Below, in pieces: positions 1 through 5,746 of a DNA stretch of 5,746 nt. This DNA comes from an uncultured Prevotella sp. (GTDB taxonomy: Bacteria > Bacteroidota > Bacteroidia > Bacteroidales > Bacteroidaceae), in assembly GCA_900769275.1 (NCBI GenBank), contig CAAGGA010000112.1, positions 1-5,746 of the forward strand, given 5' to 3'. Under the pieces are notes generated by a model. It ran no database searches. It saw only the letters and a list, made by a program, of their open reading frames with translations, and was not told the DNA's origin. Made by a program: the position numbers and the translations under genes. Numbering within the stretch: position 1 is the stretch's first letter; every line of letters starts with the position of its first letter.

Positions 1-14
1 CGCTCTTCCGATCT
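1..14 (+). other. Residual Illumina adapter sequence (artefact)
   Basis: The first 14 bases, CGCTCTTCCGATCT, are identical to the 3' end of the standard Illumina read-1 (P5 side) adapter; the older paired-end adapter 2 ends the same way. The TruSeq read-2 adapter differs at the first base. The match lies exactly at the window edge, where an untrimmed read would leave it in a contig. The bases should be treated as non-genomic and excluded from the reading frame of the first gene, although that frame happens to stay open through them. Confidence 0.93.
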
Positions 15-590
15 GTTCTCTTCTCCAGTGCGTTGAAGGATTATTGGTATAATGGAGCCAATAATCGCGACCGTTCCTACTACAAACACGTCATAACTGG
101 CTGCATTCGCTCCATTGACTTCTTGGAATCTACGCCTTCTCTTGCTCTGTCGTCAGCTTGGGATGGCAGGAATCTTGGCATATGTGGTTCGTCACAGGGA
201 GGATTCCTCACTATAGCAACGACGGCTCTCGACAAGCGTGTGACGTGTTATGCTCCTGTTCATGCAGCGATGTGCGACCATGAGGCGGCTCTCAATAAGG
301 TGGCTTGTGGATGGCCACACATCTTCTATCAGCAAACTCAGCCTGATGTAAGGGAGATAGAGACCATGAGGTATTACGATGGCGTGAATTTCGCACGCCG
401 TATCACTGTTCCGGGATGGTATTCCTTCGGATATAACGACAATGTTGTGCCTCCGACAACTATGTATGCCACATATAACGTGGCAGGAGGAGAGAAAACT
501 TTATCCGTATATCAGCAGACGGCACATTTCTGGTATGAGGAACAGTATAAGGAGTGGTTTGATTTCCTGACTGCCAAGCTGAAAGAATAA
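15..590 (+). CDS. Acetylxylan esterase / cephalosporin-C deacetylase-like (CE7, AXE1 family), C-terminal fragment, 5' end missing
   Basis: This is an alpha/beta-hydrolase that should remove O-acetyl groups from xylan or acetylated xylo-oligosaccharides. The 191 visible codons are the C-terminal half or more of a family whose members usually have about 320-430 residues. The start lies beyond the contig end, and the TTG at 33 is internal. Catalytic features: the nucleophile motif GSSQGG with its serine codon at 192-194; the acid aspartate in FGYNDNVVPP, codon 438-440; and the histidine in QQTAHFW, codon 525-527. The segment from KDYWYNGANNRDRSYYKHV to the serine matches the CE7 layout in which a YY..Y segment precedes the nucleophile elbow. 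One oddity is that the classical CE7 HE motif reads HF here. The upstream RGQ motif is not in the window, so subfamily and export signal cannot be judged. The fold and family are confident; the exact substrate is inferred. Confidence 0.88.
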   Translation, partial: VLFSSALKDYWYNGANNRDRSYYKHVITGCIRSIDFLESTPSLALSSAWDGRNLGICGSSQGGFLTIATTALDKRVTCYAPVHAAMCDHEAALNKVACGWPHIFYQQTQPDVREIETMRYYDGVNFARRITVPGWYSFGYNDNVVPPTTMYATYNVAGGEKTLSVYQQTAHFWYEEQYKEWFDFLTAKLKE

Positions 591-714
591 CCTGACAACC
601 GCGCATCCAGCAGCCAGTAATGAAAACGACACCAGGTACTCTTCGGCCAGGTCGAGGAGAAAACAAGAAACTGGAATACAAAACAAAAAAACAACAAAAT
701 AACAAGAAAAAACT
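591..714 (+). promoter_or_regulatory. Esterase-phosphorylase intergenic leader with small hairpin and A-rich start region
   Basis: The 124 bases between the esterase stop and the phosphorylase ATG hold no credible gene. Positions 639-659 can form a small RNA hairpin: CTCTTCG (639-645) pairs with CGAGGAG (653-659) through seven pairs, one of them G-U, around a 7-base loop. From about 660 to 714 the sequence is strongly A-rich with scattered CAA and AAC, and no Shine-Dalgarno sequence precedes the ATG. This is the usual appearance of a Bacteroidetes translation start region. I see no convincing Bacteroidetes promoter (TAnnTTTG with an upstream TTTG). Unlike the next two gaps, this one lacks the T/G-rich arm and the conserved core of the repeated element. 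Confidence 0.45.
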
Positions 715-3204
715 ATGCCCCAGCAATTCGGACACTTCGATGACCTCCACAGAGAGTTCGTCATTACAAACCCTGCAACGCCATTTCCATGGATTAACTA
801 TCTTGGAAACGAGGACTTCTTTGGTCTGATCTCCAATACGGCAGGAGGTTACGACTTCTATAAGGATGCAAAGTTCCGTCGCATTACCCGCTATCGTTAT
901 AACGGCGTACCGATGGATAACGGAGGAAGATATTTCTATATTAACGACAATGGCACGGTATGGAATCCGGGGTGGAAGCCATGCAAGACTCCTCTCGACT
1001 CATACGAGTGCCGTCATGGCATGAACTATACCCGTATTACGGGTAGCAAGAATGGCGTGGAAGCCTCGGTACTATTCTTTGTTCCGCTGAAGACGTGGGC
1101 GGAGGTGCAGAAAGTTACGCTCAAAAATACTTCCTCAGAAAAGAAATCTCTCAAGTTCTTCTCTTTTGCAGAGTGGTGTCTGTGGAATGCCGCAACGGAC
1201 ATGGAGAACTTCCAGCGCAACTGGTCAACAGGTGAAGTGGAGATAGATGGCTCTGTGATATATCACAAGACGGAGTACAAGGAGCGTCGCAATCACTATG
1301 CCTATTATGCCGTTACCAATGCGAGGATTGATGGTTTCGACACTGACCGCGAGTCATTCGTCGGACTGTACAATGAGTTTGCTGACCCGCAATGCGTTAT
1401 GGCTGGCAGACCTTCCAACTCTGTAGCGCATGGATGGTCACCCGTTGCATCACATTATATAGAGGTGGAACTTGCACCGGGCGAGTCAAAGGATTATATC
1501 TTCCTGCTTGGATATGTGGAGAATGAGCAGGAAGAGAAGTTCTCGACTGATGATATTGCAAGAAAGAAGGAAGGAACCCTCATATCATCACAGGCATCTG
1601 ACGTGACGTTGGTCAACAAGCAGAAAGCACAGGAGACAATAGCAAAGTATTCTACCGTAGAGGCTGTGGATGCTGCTTTTGCAGAACTGACCAAAATGTG
1701 GGACGAACTTCTTGATAAATATGTAATCAAGTCAGACGATGAGCGGCTTAACCGCATGGTGAATATCTGGAGTCAGTACCAATGTATGATAACATTCAAT
1801 TTCTCACGTTCTGCAAGTTTCTTTGAGAGTGGCGTAGGACGTGGTATGGGTTTCCGTGATTCCAATCAGGACCTTGTCGGTTTCGTACATCAGGTGCCAA
1901 GCCGGGCGCGTGAGAGAATCATTGATATTGCTTCTACACAGTTCCCTGACGGAGGATGTTACCACCAATACCAGCCGCTGACAAAGCACGGCAACAATGA
2001 TATTGGCGGAGGATTCAATGATGACCCTTGCTGGCTAATCTTCGGTACGGTGGCTTATATCAAGGAGACGGGCGACTTCTCCATCCTTGACGAGCCTGTG
2101 CCATTCGACAACAAACCAGGCACGGAGGTCTCTCTTATGGAGCACCTGCGCATCTCGTTCAATCATGTGGTAGAGAATCTCGGACCTCATGCCTTGCCTT
2201 TGATAGGTCGTGCTGACTGGAATGACTGCCTTAACCTCAATTGTTTCTCATGGGATCCTAATGAGAGCTTCCAGACTACGGAGAACAACTCGGAGGGTTC
2301 AAAGGCAGAGTCGCTGATGATAGCGGGACTTTTTGTTGTGACTGGAAAGGATTACATAGAGTTGTGTCGCCAGATAGGTGACGATGCAGAGGCTGACAGG
2401 GCGCAGAGGTGTGTCGAGAATATGGTGGAGGCCGTGAAAAAGCATGGCTGGGACGGAGAATGGTATCTCCGTGCATACGATTTCTATGGCAATAAGATAG
2501 GCAGCAAAGAGAATGAAGAGGGCAAGATATTCATTGAGTCGCAGGGTTTCTGCACCATGGCAGGTATCGGTCTTGAGGAGGGAATGGTAGATAAAGCCAT
2601 TGACTCTTGTCGTAAATACCTTGACTGCGAACATGGAATGGTGCTCAATAATCCTGCTTATACCAGGTATCATGTCGAGATGGGAGAGATAAGTTCTTAT
2701 CCTGCAGGCTATAAGGAAAATGCAGGTATCTTCTGTCACAACAATCCGTGGGTTATCATCGGTGAAACAGTAGCCGGACGTGGTAACGATGCTTGGGAAT
2801 TGTTCCGCAAGATCAGTCCGATGTATCTCAAGGATCAGGCATTGCATAAGGTGGAGCCATACGTCAACTGCCAGATGGTGGCAGGTAAGGATGCTGCCAA
2901 GCCTGGTGAGGGAAAGAACTCGTGGCTTACCGGCACTGCTGCTTGGATGTGGCTCACCGTAAGTCAGTATCTCCTTGGTATCAAACCTACATACGATGGA
3001 ATAATGATTGACCCATGCCTTCCGGCAGACATTAAGAAGTATTCCGTAAAGCGTATGTTGCGTGGTGTAGAGTTTGAAATCACGGTGAATAACCCTGACG
3101 GCAGGCAGAAGGGTGTGAAGAGCATCATGGTAGATGGTAAACCCATTGATGGCAATGTAGTGAAACCTACAGCCTCTTGCCATGTCGTGGAGGTAGTAAT
3201 GTAG
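715..3204 (+). CDS. Cellobiose phosphorylase (GH94), complete
   Basis: This 829-residue cytoplasmic enzyme should split cellobiose with phosphate into alpha-glucose 1-phosphate and glucose, with inversion. Its length suits characterised cellobiose phosphorylases of about 810-830 residues. The N-terminal GHFDDLHREFVITNPATPFP and the stretch WCLWNAATDMENFQRNWSTG (about 154-173) are typical of the cellobiose-specific branch. The catalytic domain carries GVGRGMGFRDSNQDL (373-387), where Arg376 and Asp382 match substrate-site residues of the Cellvibrio gilvus enzyme. RADWNDCLNLN (499-509) places the general acid at Asp504 (codon 2224-2226), equivalent to Asp490 there. The phosphate site is suggested by His675 in IFCHNNPW and by Thr739-Gly740 in WLTGTAAW. 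There is no signal peptide. The ATG at 715 is supported because the family's conserved N-terminus begins a few residues after it. Cellodextrin or laminaribiose phosphorylase is less likely; the assignment rests on motifs, not alignment scores. Confidence 0.95.
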   Translation: MPQQFGHFDDLHREFVITNPATPFPWINYLGNEDFFGLISNTAGGYDFYKDAKFRRITRYRYNGVPMDNGGRYFYINDNGTVWNPGWKPCKTPLDSYECRHGMNYTRITGSKNGVEASVLFFVPLKTWAEVQKVTLKNTSSEKKSLKFFSFAEWCLWNAATDMENFQRNWSTGEVEIDGSVIYHKTEYKERRNHYAYYAVTNARIDGFDTDRESFVGLYNEFADPQCVMAGRPSNSVAHGWSPVASHYIEVELAPGESKDYIFLLGYVENEQEEKFSTDDIARKKEGTLISSQASDVTLVNKQKAQETIAKYSTVEAVDAAFAELTKMWDELLDKYVIKSDDERLNRMVNIWSQYQCMITFNFSRSASFFESGVGRGMGFRDSNQDLVGFVHQVPSRARERIIDIASTQFPDGGCYHQYQPLTKHGNNDIGGGFNDDPCWLIFGTVAYIKETGDFSILDEPVPFDNKPGTEVSLMEHLRISFNHVVENLGPHALPLIGRADWNDCLNLNCFSWDPNESFQTTENNSEGSKAESLMIAGLFVVTGKDYIELCRQIGDDAEADRAQRCVENMVEAVKKHGWDGEWYLRAYDFYGNKIGSKENEEGKIFIESQGFCTMAGIGLEEGMVDKAIDSCRKYLDCEHGMVLNNPAYTRYHVEMGEISSYPAGYKENAGIFCHNNPWVIIGETVAGRGNDAWELFRKISPMYLKDQALHKVEPYVNCQMVAGKDAAKPGEGKNSWLTGTAAWMWLTVSQYLLGIKPTYDGIMIDPCLPADIKKYSVKRMLRGVEFEITVNNPDGRQKGVKSIMVDGKPIDGNVVKPTASCHVVEVVM

Positions 3205-3207
3205 CAG

Positions 3208-3300
3208 TTTTTTGTTGTTTGGTTGTTTTGTTGACAGTGCCACAAGTGAGTCGAATGCAAGCAACCAAACAACTAAAACAAATAAACAACCAAACAACAA
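3208..3300 (+). repeat. Intergenic repeated palindromic element, copy A
   Basis: The element starts with a T-run three bases after the phosphorylase stop and ends on the first base of the GH3 ATG. Ungapped comparison of 3208-3273 with 5654-5719 gives 59 identities in 66 positions by hand count. Its parts are a T/G-rich left arm (3212-3233), a central segment with CAAGTGAGTCGAATG (3243-3257), a right arm CAACCAAACAAC (3262-3273), and a second identical right arm (3287-3298). The left arm 3212-3228 is perfectly complementary to 3284-3300 over 17 bases, and its inner 12 bases (3214-3225) are also complementary to 3262-3273. No T-run follows the right arm, so it does not look like an intrinsic terminator. 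Origin and function are unknown; the sequence is also what a strongly A/C-rich leader before a Bacteroidetes start would look like. Confidence 0.85.
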
Positions 3301-5651
3301 TGAATAGAATCCTTTCCATTTTATCAGTATGTGTAGCATTGTCGGGACTCATTCCGACAGATTCTGTTGCACAGACACAGTCCAGTTCACCATACGAGAG
3401 TCAGATTGACGCCCTGATGTCCAAGATGTCATTGAGGGAAAAACTCGGTCAGATGGTGGAACTTGACCTGCGCGGTGTGATGATGCAGGACGAAAAGGGT
3501 AGATATGTCATTGATGCGGAGAAACTGGACTCCATTCTCGTCAATTATAAGGTCGGTTCGTTCCTCAATACTCCCGGTCCGCAAGGGGTTACAGCAGCGG
3601 AATGGGAGAAGTATATGATGCAATTGCAGAAAGCCACTATCAAGCATGTAGGCATCCCTTTGGTCTTCGGCGTGGATGAAAACCATGGCATGACATATAC
3701 ATCGGACGGTACTCTCATGCCGCAAAACATCAACATAGCAGCTACTTTCAACCGAGAGCTTGCGAGAAAGGGTGCACAGGTCACTGCATACGAGACGCGT
3801 GCTTGTTCCGTGCCATGGACTTACTCGCCCACAATGGACCTCTCCCGTGACCCTCGCTGGTCGCGTTGCTGGGAGAACTTCGGTGAAGACTGCCTGCTCA
3901 ATGCAGAGATGGGCAAGGCGATGACAATAGGATTTCAAGGCGAAGACCATAATAACATAGGGCAACAGAATGTCGCTGTTTCCCTGAAACATTTCATGGG
4001 TTACGGAGCACCGGTGACAGGTAAGGACCGTACTCCCGCTATCATAACCTTACAAGACCTGAAGGAGAAGCATTTCGCTCCGTATAAGGCATGCGTGGAG
4101 GCTGGTGCACTCACCATTATGGTCAATTCCGGCAGCGTCAACTATATCCCGATGCACGCCAATAAGGAGATTCTTACCGGATGGCTCAAGGAAGGACTCA
4201 ACTGGGACGGAATGCTTATTACAGACTGGGCTGACGTAAACAATCTCTACAACCGTGAGAAGGTGGCGAGGAACAAGAAGGAAGCTCTCTGCCTTGCCAT
4301 CAATGCCGGCATCGACATGATAATGGAGCCATACGAATGTGATGTCGTGGAACTCATGGAACAGCTCGTCAATGAGGGGCGCATACCACAGTCACGCATT
4401 GACGATGCTTGTCGCAGAATCCTTCGTCTCAAGTATCGTCTCGACCTCTTTAATCATCCTTGTCAAAGACTTAAAGATTATCCGGAATTTGCAAGTGTAG
4501 AACATAAGGCGGTCTCATATCAGGCTGCTGTGGAATCCATGGTGCTCCTTGAGAACGACGGTGTACTTCCTCTGAAAAAAGGCAAGAAGATACTCGTAGC
4601 AGGACCTAATGCCAATAGTCTTCGTGCGCTCAACGGTGCCTGGACTCTCACATGGCAGGGCAAGGACGTGGACGAAATCCTACAGAAACTTGCAGATGAT
4701 ACGGCAAAGAGGAAACCAAAGGATGGCGGTCCATACGTAAAGCCTAATACTATATATGAGGCTCTATGTCAGGAGTTCGGTCGTGATAACGTCATTCTTG
4801 ACCAGACCTTGACTTATAACAACAAGGGGAAATTCGAGGAAGAGATACTGAAAGACCCTGATATGTCCGAACTCAAGCGTAAGGCTTTGGAGGCTGACGT
4901 CATAATAGCCTGTATCGGCGAGAACTCGTATTGTGAGACTGTAGGCAACATTACCGACCTCAATCTGTCACAGAACCAGCGCAATATGGTAAGAACTCTT
5001 GCCGAGGCAGGAAAGCCTGTCGTTCTTGTGCTAAATGAGGGTCGTCCGAGAATTGTCAGTGACATTGCGCCTTTGGCATCGGCTGTAATTGACGTGATGC
5101 TGCCCTCCAACTGTGGAGGCGATGCTCTTGCAGCACTTCTCTCAGGTAGAGAGAATTTCTCTGGCAAGCTGCCTTTCTCTTATCCTCGCACTATAAGTGC
5201 GTTTACGTGTTACGATTACCGTGCATCAGAAGTCGTTGGCACTATGCAAGGTTCGTATGACTACAGTTCCGATATCTCTTTCCAGTGGGTGTTTGGAACA
5301 GGAAAGTCATACACCACGTATGAATACAACAATCTTCGTTGTACTCCTGAGACATTCTCTGCCGGTGATGTTCTCACGGTATCAGTAGATGTGTGCAACA
5401 CGGGCAAGGTAGCCGGCAAGGAGTCAGTCCTACTATTCAGCACGGACGTCATGGCATCGCAGGTGCCTGAGGTCAGGAGACTGAGAGATTTCAGCAAGAT
5501 AACTCTGTCTCCGGGCGAGACGCAGACGGTCACGTTCTCTCTTCCAGCCTCTAAGCTCGCTTTTGTAAACAGTAAAGGAGACTGGACTCTTGAACCGGGA
5601 GAATTTGTGTTGCAAATAGGAAACCAGTCTAAGGTAATTAATTGTAAGTAG
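3300..5651 (+). CDS. Exported beta-glucosidase-type glycoside hydrolase, family 3 (GH3), complete
   Basis: This 783-residue retaining exo-glycosidase should release glucose (possibly xylose) from non-reducing ends of beta-linked oligosaccharides, in the periplasm or at the cell surface. Residues 1-24 form a signal peptide: a short charged start (MNR), a hydrophobic core, and a likely cut after DSVA, before QTQ. The N-terminal barrel domain (about 35-350) includes VFGVDENHG, DLSRDPRWSR, Lys230-His231 in LKHFMGYG, and the nucleophile Asp309 in LITDWADV (codon 4224-4226). The alpha/beta sandwich domain (about 410-630) carries GENSYCET, in which Glu546 (codon 4935-4937) is the likely acid/base. 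A fibronectin-III-like C-terminal domain covers about 675-775. I chose the ATG at 3300 because it begins the signal peptide and follows the A-rich leader; the in-frame ATG at 3177 lies inside the previous gene. The exact sugar specificity cannot be read from the sequence. Confidence 0.94.
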   Translation: MNRILSILSVCVALSGLIPTDSVAQTQSSSPYESQIDALMSKMSLREKLGQMVELDLRGVMMQDEKGRYVIDAEKLDSILVNYKVGSFLNTPGPQGVTAAEWEKYMMQLQKATIKHVGIPLVFGVDENHGMTYTSDGTLMPQNINIAATFNRELARKGAQVTAYETRACSVPWTYSPTMDLSRDPRWSRCWENFGEDCLLNAEMGKAMTIGFQGEDHNNIGQQNVAVSLKHFMGYGAPVTGKDRTPAIITLQDLKEKHFAPYKACVEAGALTIMVNSGSVNYIPMHANKEILTGWLKEGLNWDGMLITDWADVNNLYNREKVARNKKEALCLAINAGIDMIMEPYECDVVELMEQLVNEGRIPQSRIDDACRRILRLKYRLDLFNHPCQRLKDYPEFASVEHKAVSYQAAVESMVLLENDGVLPLKKGKKILVAGPNANSLRALNGAWTLTWQGKDVDEILQKLADDTAKRKPKDGGPYVKPNTIYEALCQEFGRDNVILDQTLTYNNKGKFEEEILKDPDMSELKRKALEADVIIACIGENSYCETVGNITDLNLSQNQRNMVRTLAEAGKPVVLVLNEGRPRIVSDIAPLASAVIDVMLPSNCGGDALAALLSGRENFSGKLPFSYPRTISAFTCYDYRASEVVGTMQGSYDYSSDISFQWVFGTGKSYTTYEYNNLRCTPETFSAGDVLTVSVDVCNTGKVAGKESVLLFSTDVMASQVPEVRRLRDFSKITLSPGETQTVTFSLPASKLAFVNSKGDWTLEPGEFVLQIGNQSKVINCK

Positions 5652-5653
5652 AA

Positions 5654-5736
5654 TTTTTCGTTGTTTGGTTGTTTGGTTGGCTGTGCCGCAAGTGAGTCGA
5701 ATGTAAACAACCAAACAACCAAACAACTAAACCACA
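5654..5736 (+). repeat. Intergenic repeated palindromic element, copy B
   Basis: This second copy starts three bases after the GH3 stop and runs to the next start codon. Its left arm, 5660-5679, is two and a half GTTGTTTG units. It is perfectly complementary over 20 bases to the right arm 5708-5727, leaving a 28-base loop (5680-5707) that contains the conserved CAAGTGAGTCGAATG (5689-5703). Relative to copy A, the right arm has one extra 8-base CCAAACAA-type unit before a shared CTAAA, which looks like slippage or selected lengthening. Nine bases separate the arm from the ATG at 5737. No T-run follows the hairpin and no Shine-Dalgarno sequence is present. Confidence 0.87.
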
Positions 5737-5746
5737 ATGAAAGCAA
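5737..5746 (+). CDS. Start of a further gene, cut by the window end
   Basis: An ATG at 5737 begins Met-Lys-Ala before the sequence ends. It is called a probable start because it sits after copy B exactly as the GH3 start sits after copy A (stop codon, element, A/C-rich arm, ATG), 85 bases from the GH3 stop against 95 bases in the previous gap. A Met-Lys opening would suit a signal peptide or many other proteins, so no function can be given. By context it would be another member of the same glycan-use operon. Confidence 0.55.

Noticed and set aside
33..35. TTG at 33 as the start of the esterase
   Set aside because: The frame is open upstream to the contig edge and the protein lacks the N-terminal part of the family, so this is an internal leucine codon.
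620..829. Small + strand frame starting ATG at 620
   Set aside because: It runs through the A-rich leader as a lysine/asparagine-rich stretch and then into the phosphorylase out of frame. Nothing supports translation.
3177..3299. Upstream in-frame extension of the GH3 gene to an ATG at 3177
   Set aside because: It would overlap the phosphorylase end, translate the repeat element, and put 41 residues before a clear signal peptide starting at 3300.
3208..3300. Intrinsic terminator after the phosphorylase gene
   Set aside because: The hairpin has an A/T-rich stem and no T-run follows it on either strand; the T-run precedes it. The next gene begins at once.
3300..3332. Lipoprotein signal with Cys11 of the GH3 protein
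   Set aside because: The residue before the cysteine is valine and the cysteine lies inside the hydrophobic core. A standard cleavage site after Ala24 fits better.
2299..3339. Long antisense open frame of 346 codons
   Set aside because: It lies opposite the phosphorylase 3' end and copy A, shows no recognisable domain, and is explained by the coding bias of the opposite strand.
3208..5736. CRISPR-like repeats
   Set aside because: Only two copies exist, separated by a whole gene, with no spacer array.
5433..5746. Minus-strand frames that share similar peptides in the two repeat copies
   Set aside because: The shared peptide is only the reverse translation of the conserved DNA element; the frames otherwise run antisense to the GH3 gene.

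Overview
The window is the end of an assembled contig from a Bacteroidales-type bacterium, most likely Prevotella-like from a gut or rumen. This rests on three things: the gene content (a CE7 acetyl esterase, a GH94 cellobiose phosphorylase and an exported GH3 beta-glucosidase), the A-rich leaders without a Shine-Dalgarno sequence before each start codon, and the moderate GC content. The genus is inference. The first 14 bases match the 3' end of an Illumina sequencing adapter, so genomic sequence begins at about position 15.

All genes lie on the + strand in one direct series. Positions 15-590 hold the C-terminal part of a CE7/AXE1 acetylxylan esterase with its Ser, Asp and His all present. 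After a 124-base gap comes a complete 829-residue cellobiose phosphorylase (715-3204). After a 95-base gap comes a complete 783-residue GH3 beta-glucosidase with a signal peptide (3300-5651). After an 85-base gap the window ends four codons into another probable gene (ATG at 5737). No promoter or terminator is evident between the genes, so they probably form one transcription unit.

The set fits the breakdown of plant cell-wall glycans. The esterase would remove acetyl groups. The exported GH3 enzyme would trim beta-linked glucosyl (or related) units. Cello-oligosaccharide that reaches the cytoplasm as cellobiose would be split by phosphate into glucose 1-phosphate and glucose. No SusC/SusD pair, regulator or transporter is visible here.

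The least ordinary part is not protein-coding. The gaps after the phosphorylase and after the GH3 gene hold two copies of the same intergenic element, identical at 59 of 66 aligned positions by hand count. Each begins 3-4 bases after a stop codon and runs up to the next start codon. It has a T/G-rich arm built from GTTGTTTG units, a highly conserved central segment containing CAAGTGAGTCGAATG, and a complementary CAACCAAA-type arm. The arms form perfect inverted repeats of 17 bp (copy A) and 20 bp (copy B). In copy A the paired arm reaches the A of the GH3 start codon and two alternative right arms compete for one left arm. This suggests a role in translation or mRNA processing, or a small mobile or repetitive palindromic element. 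I cannot tell from this window whether it is already described.
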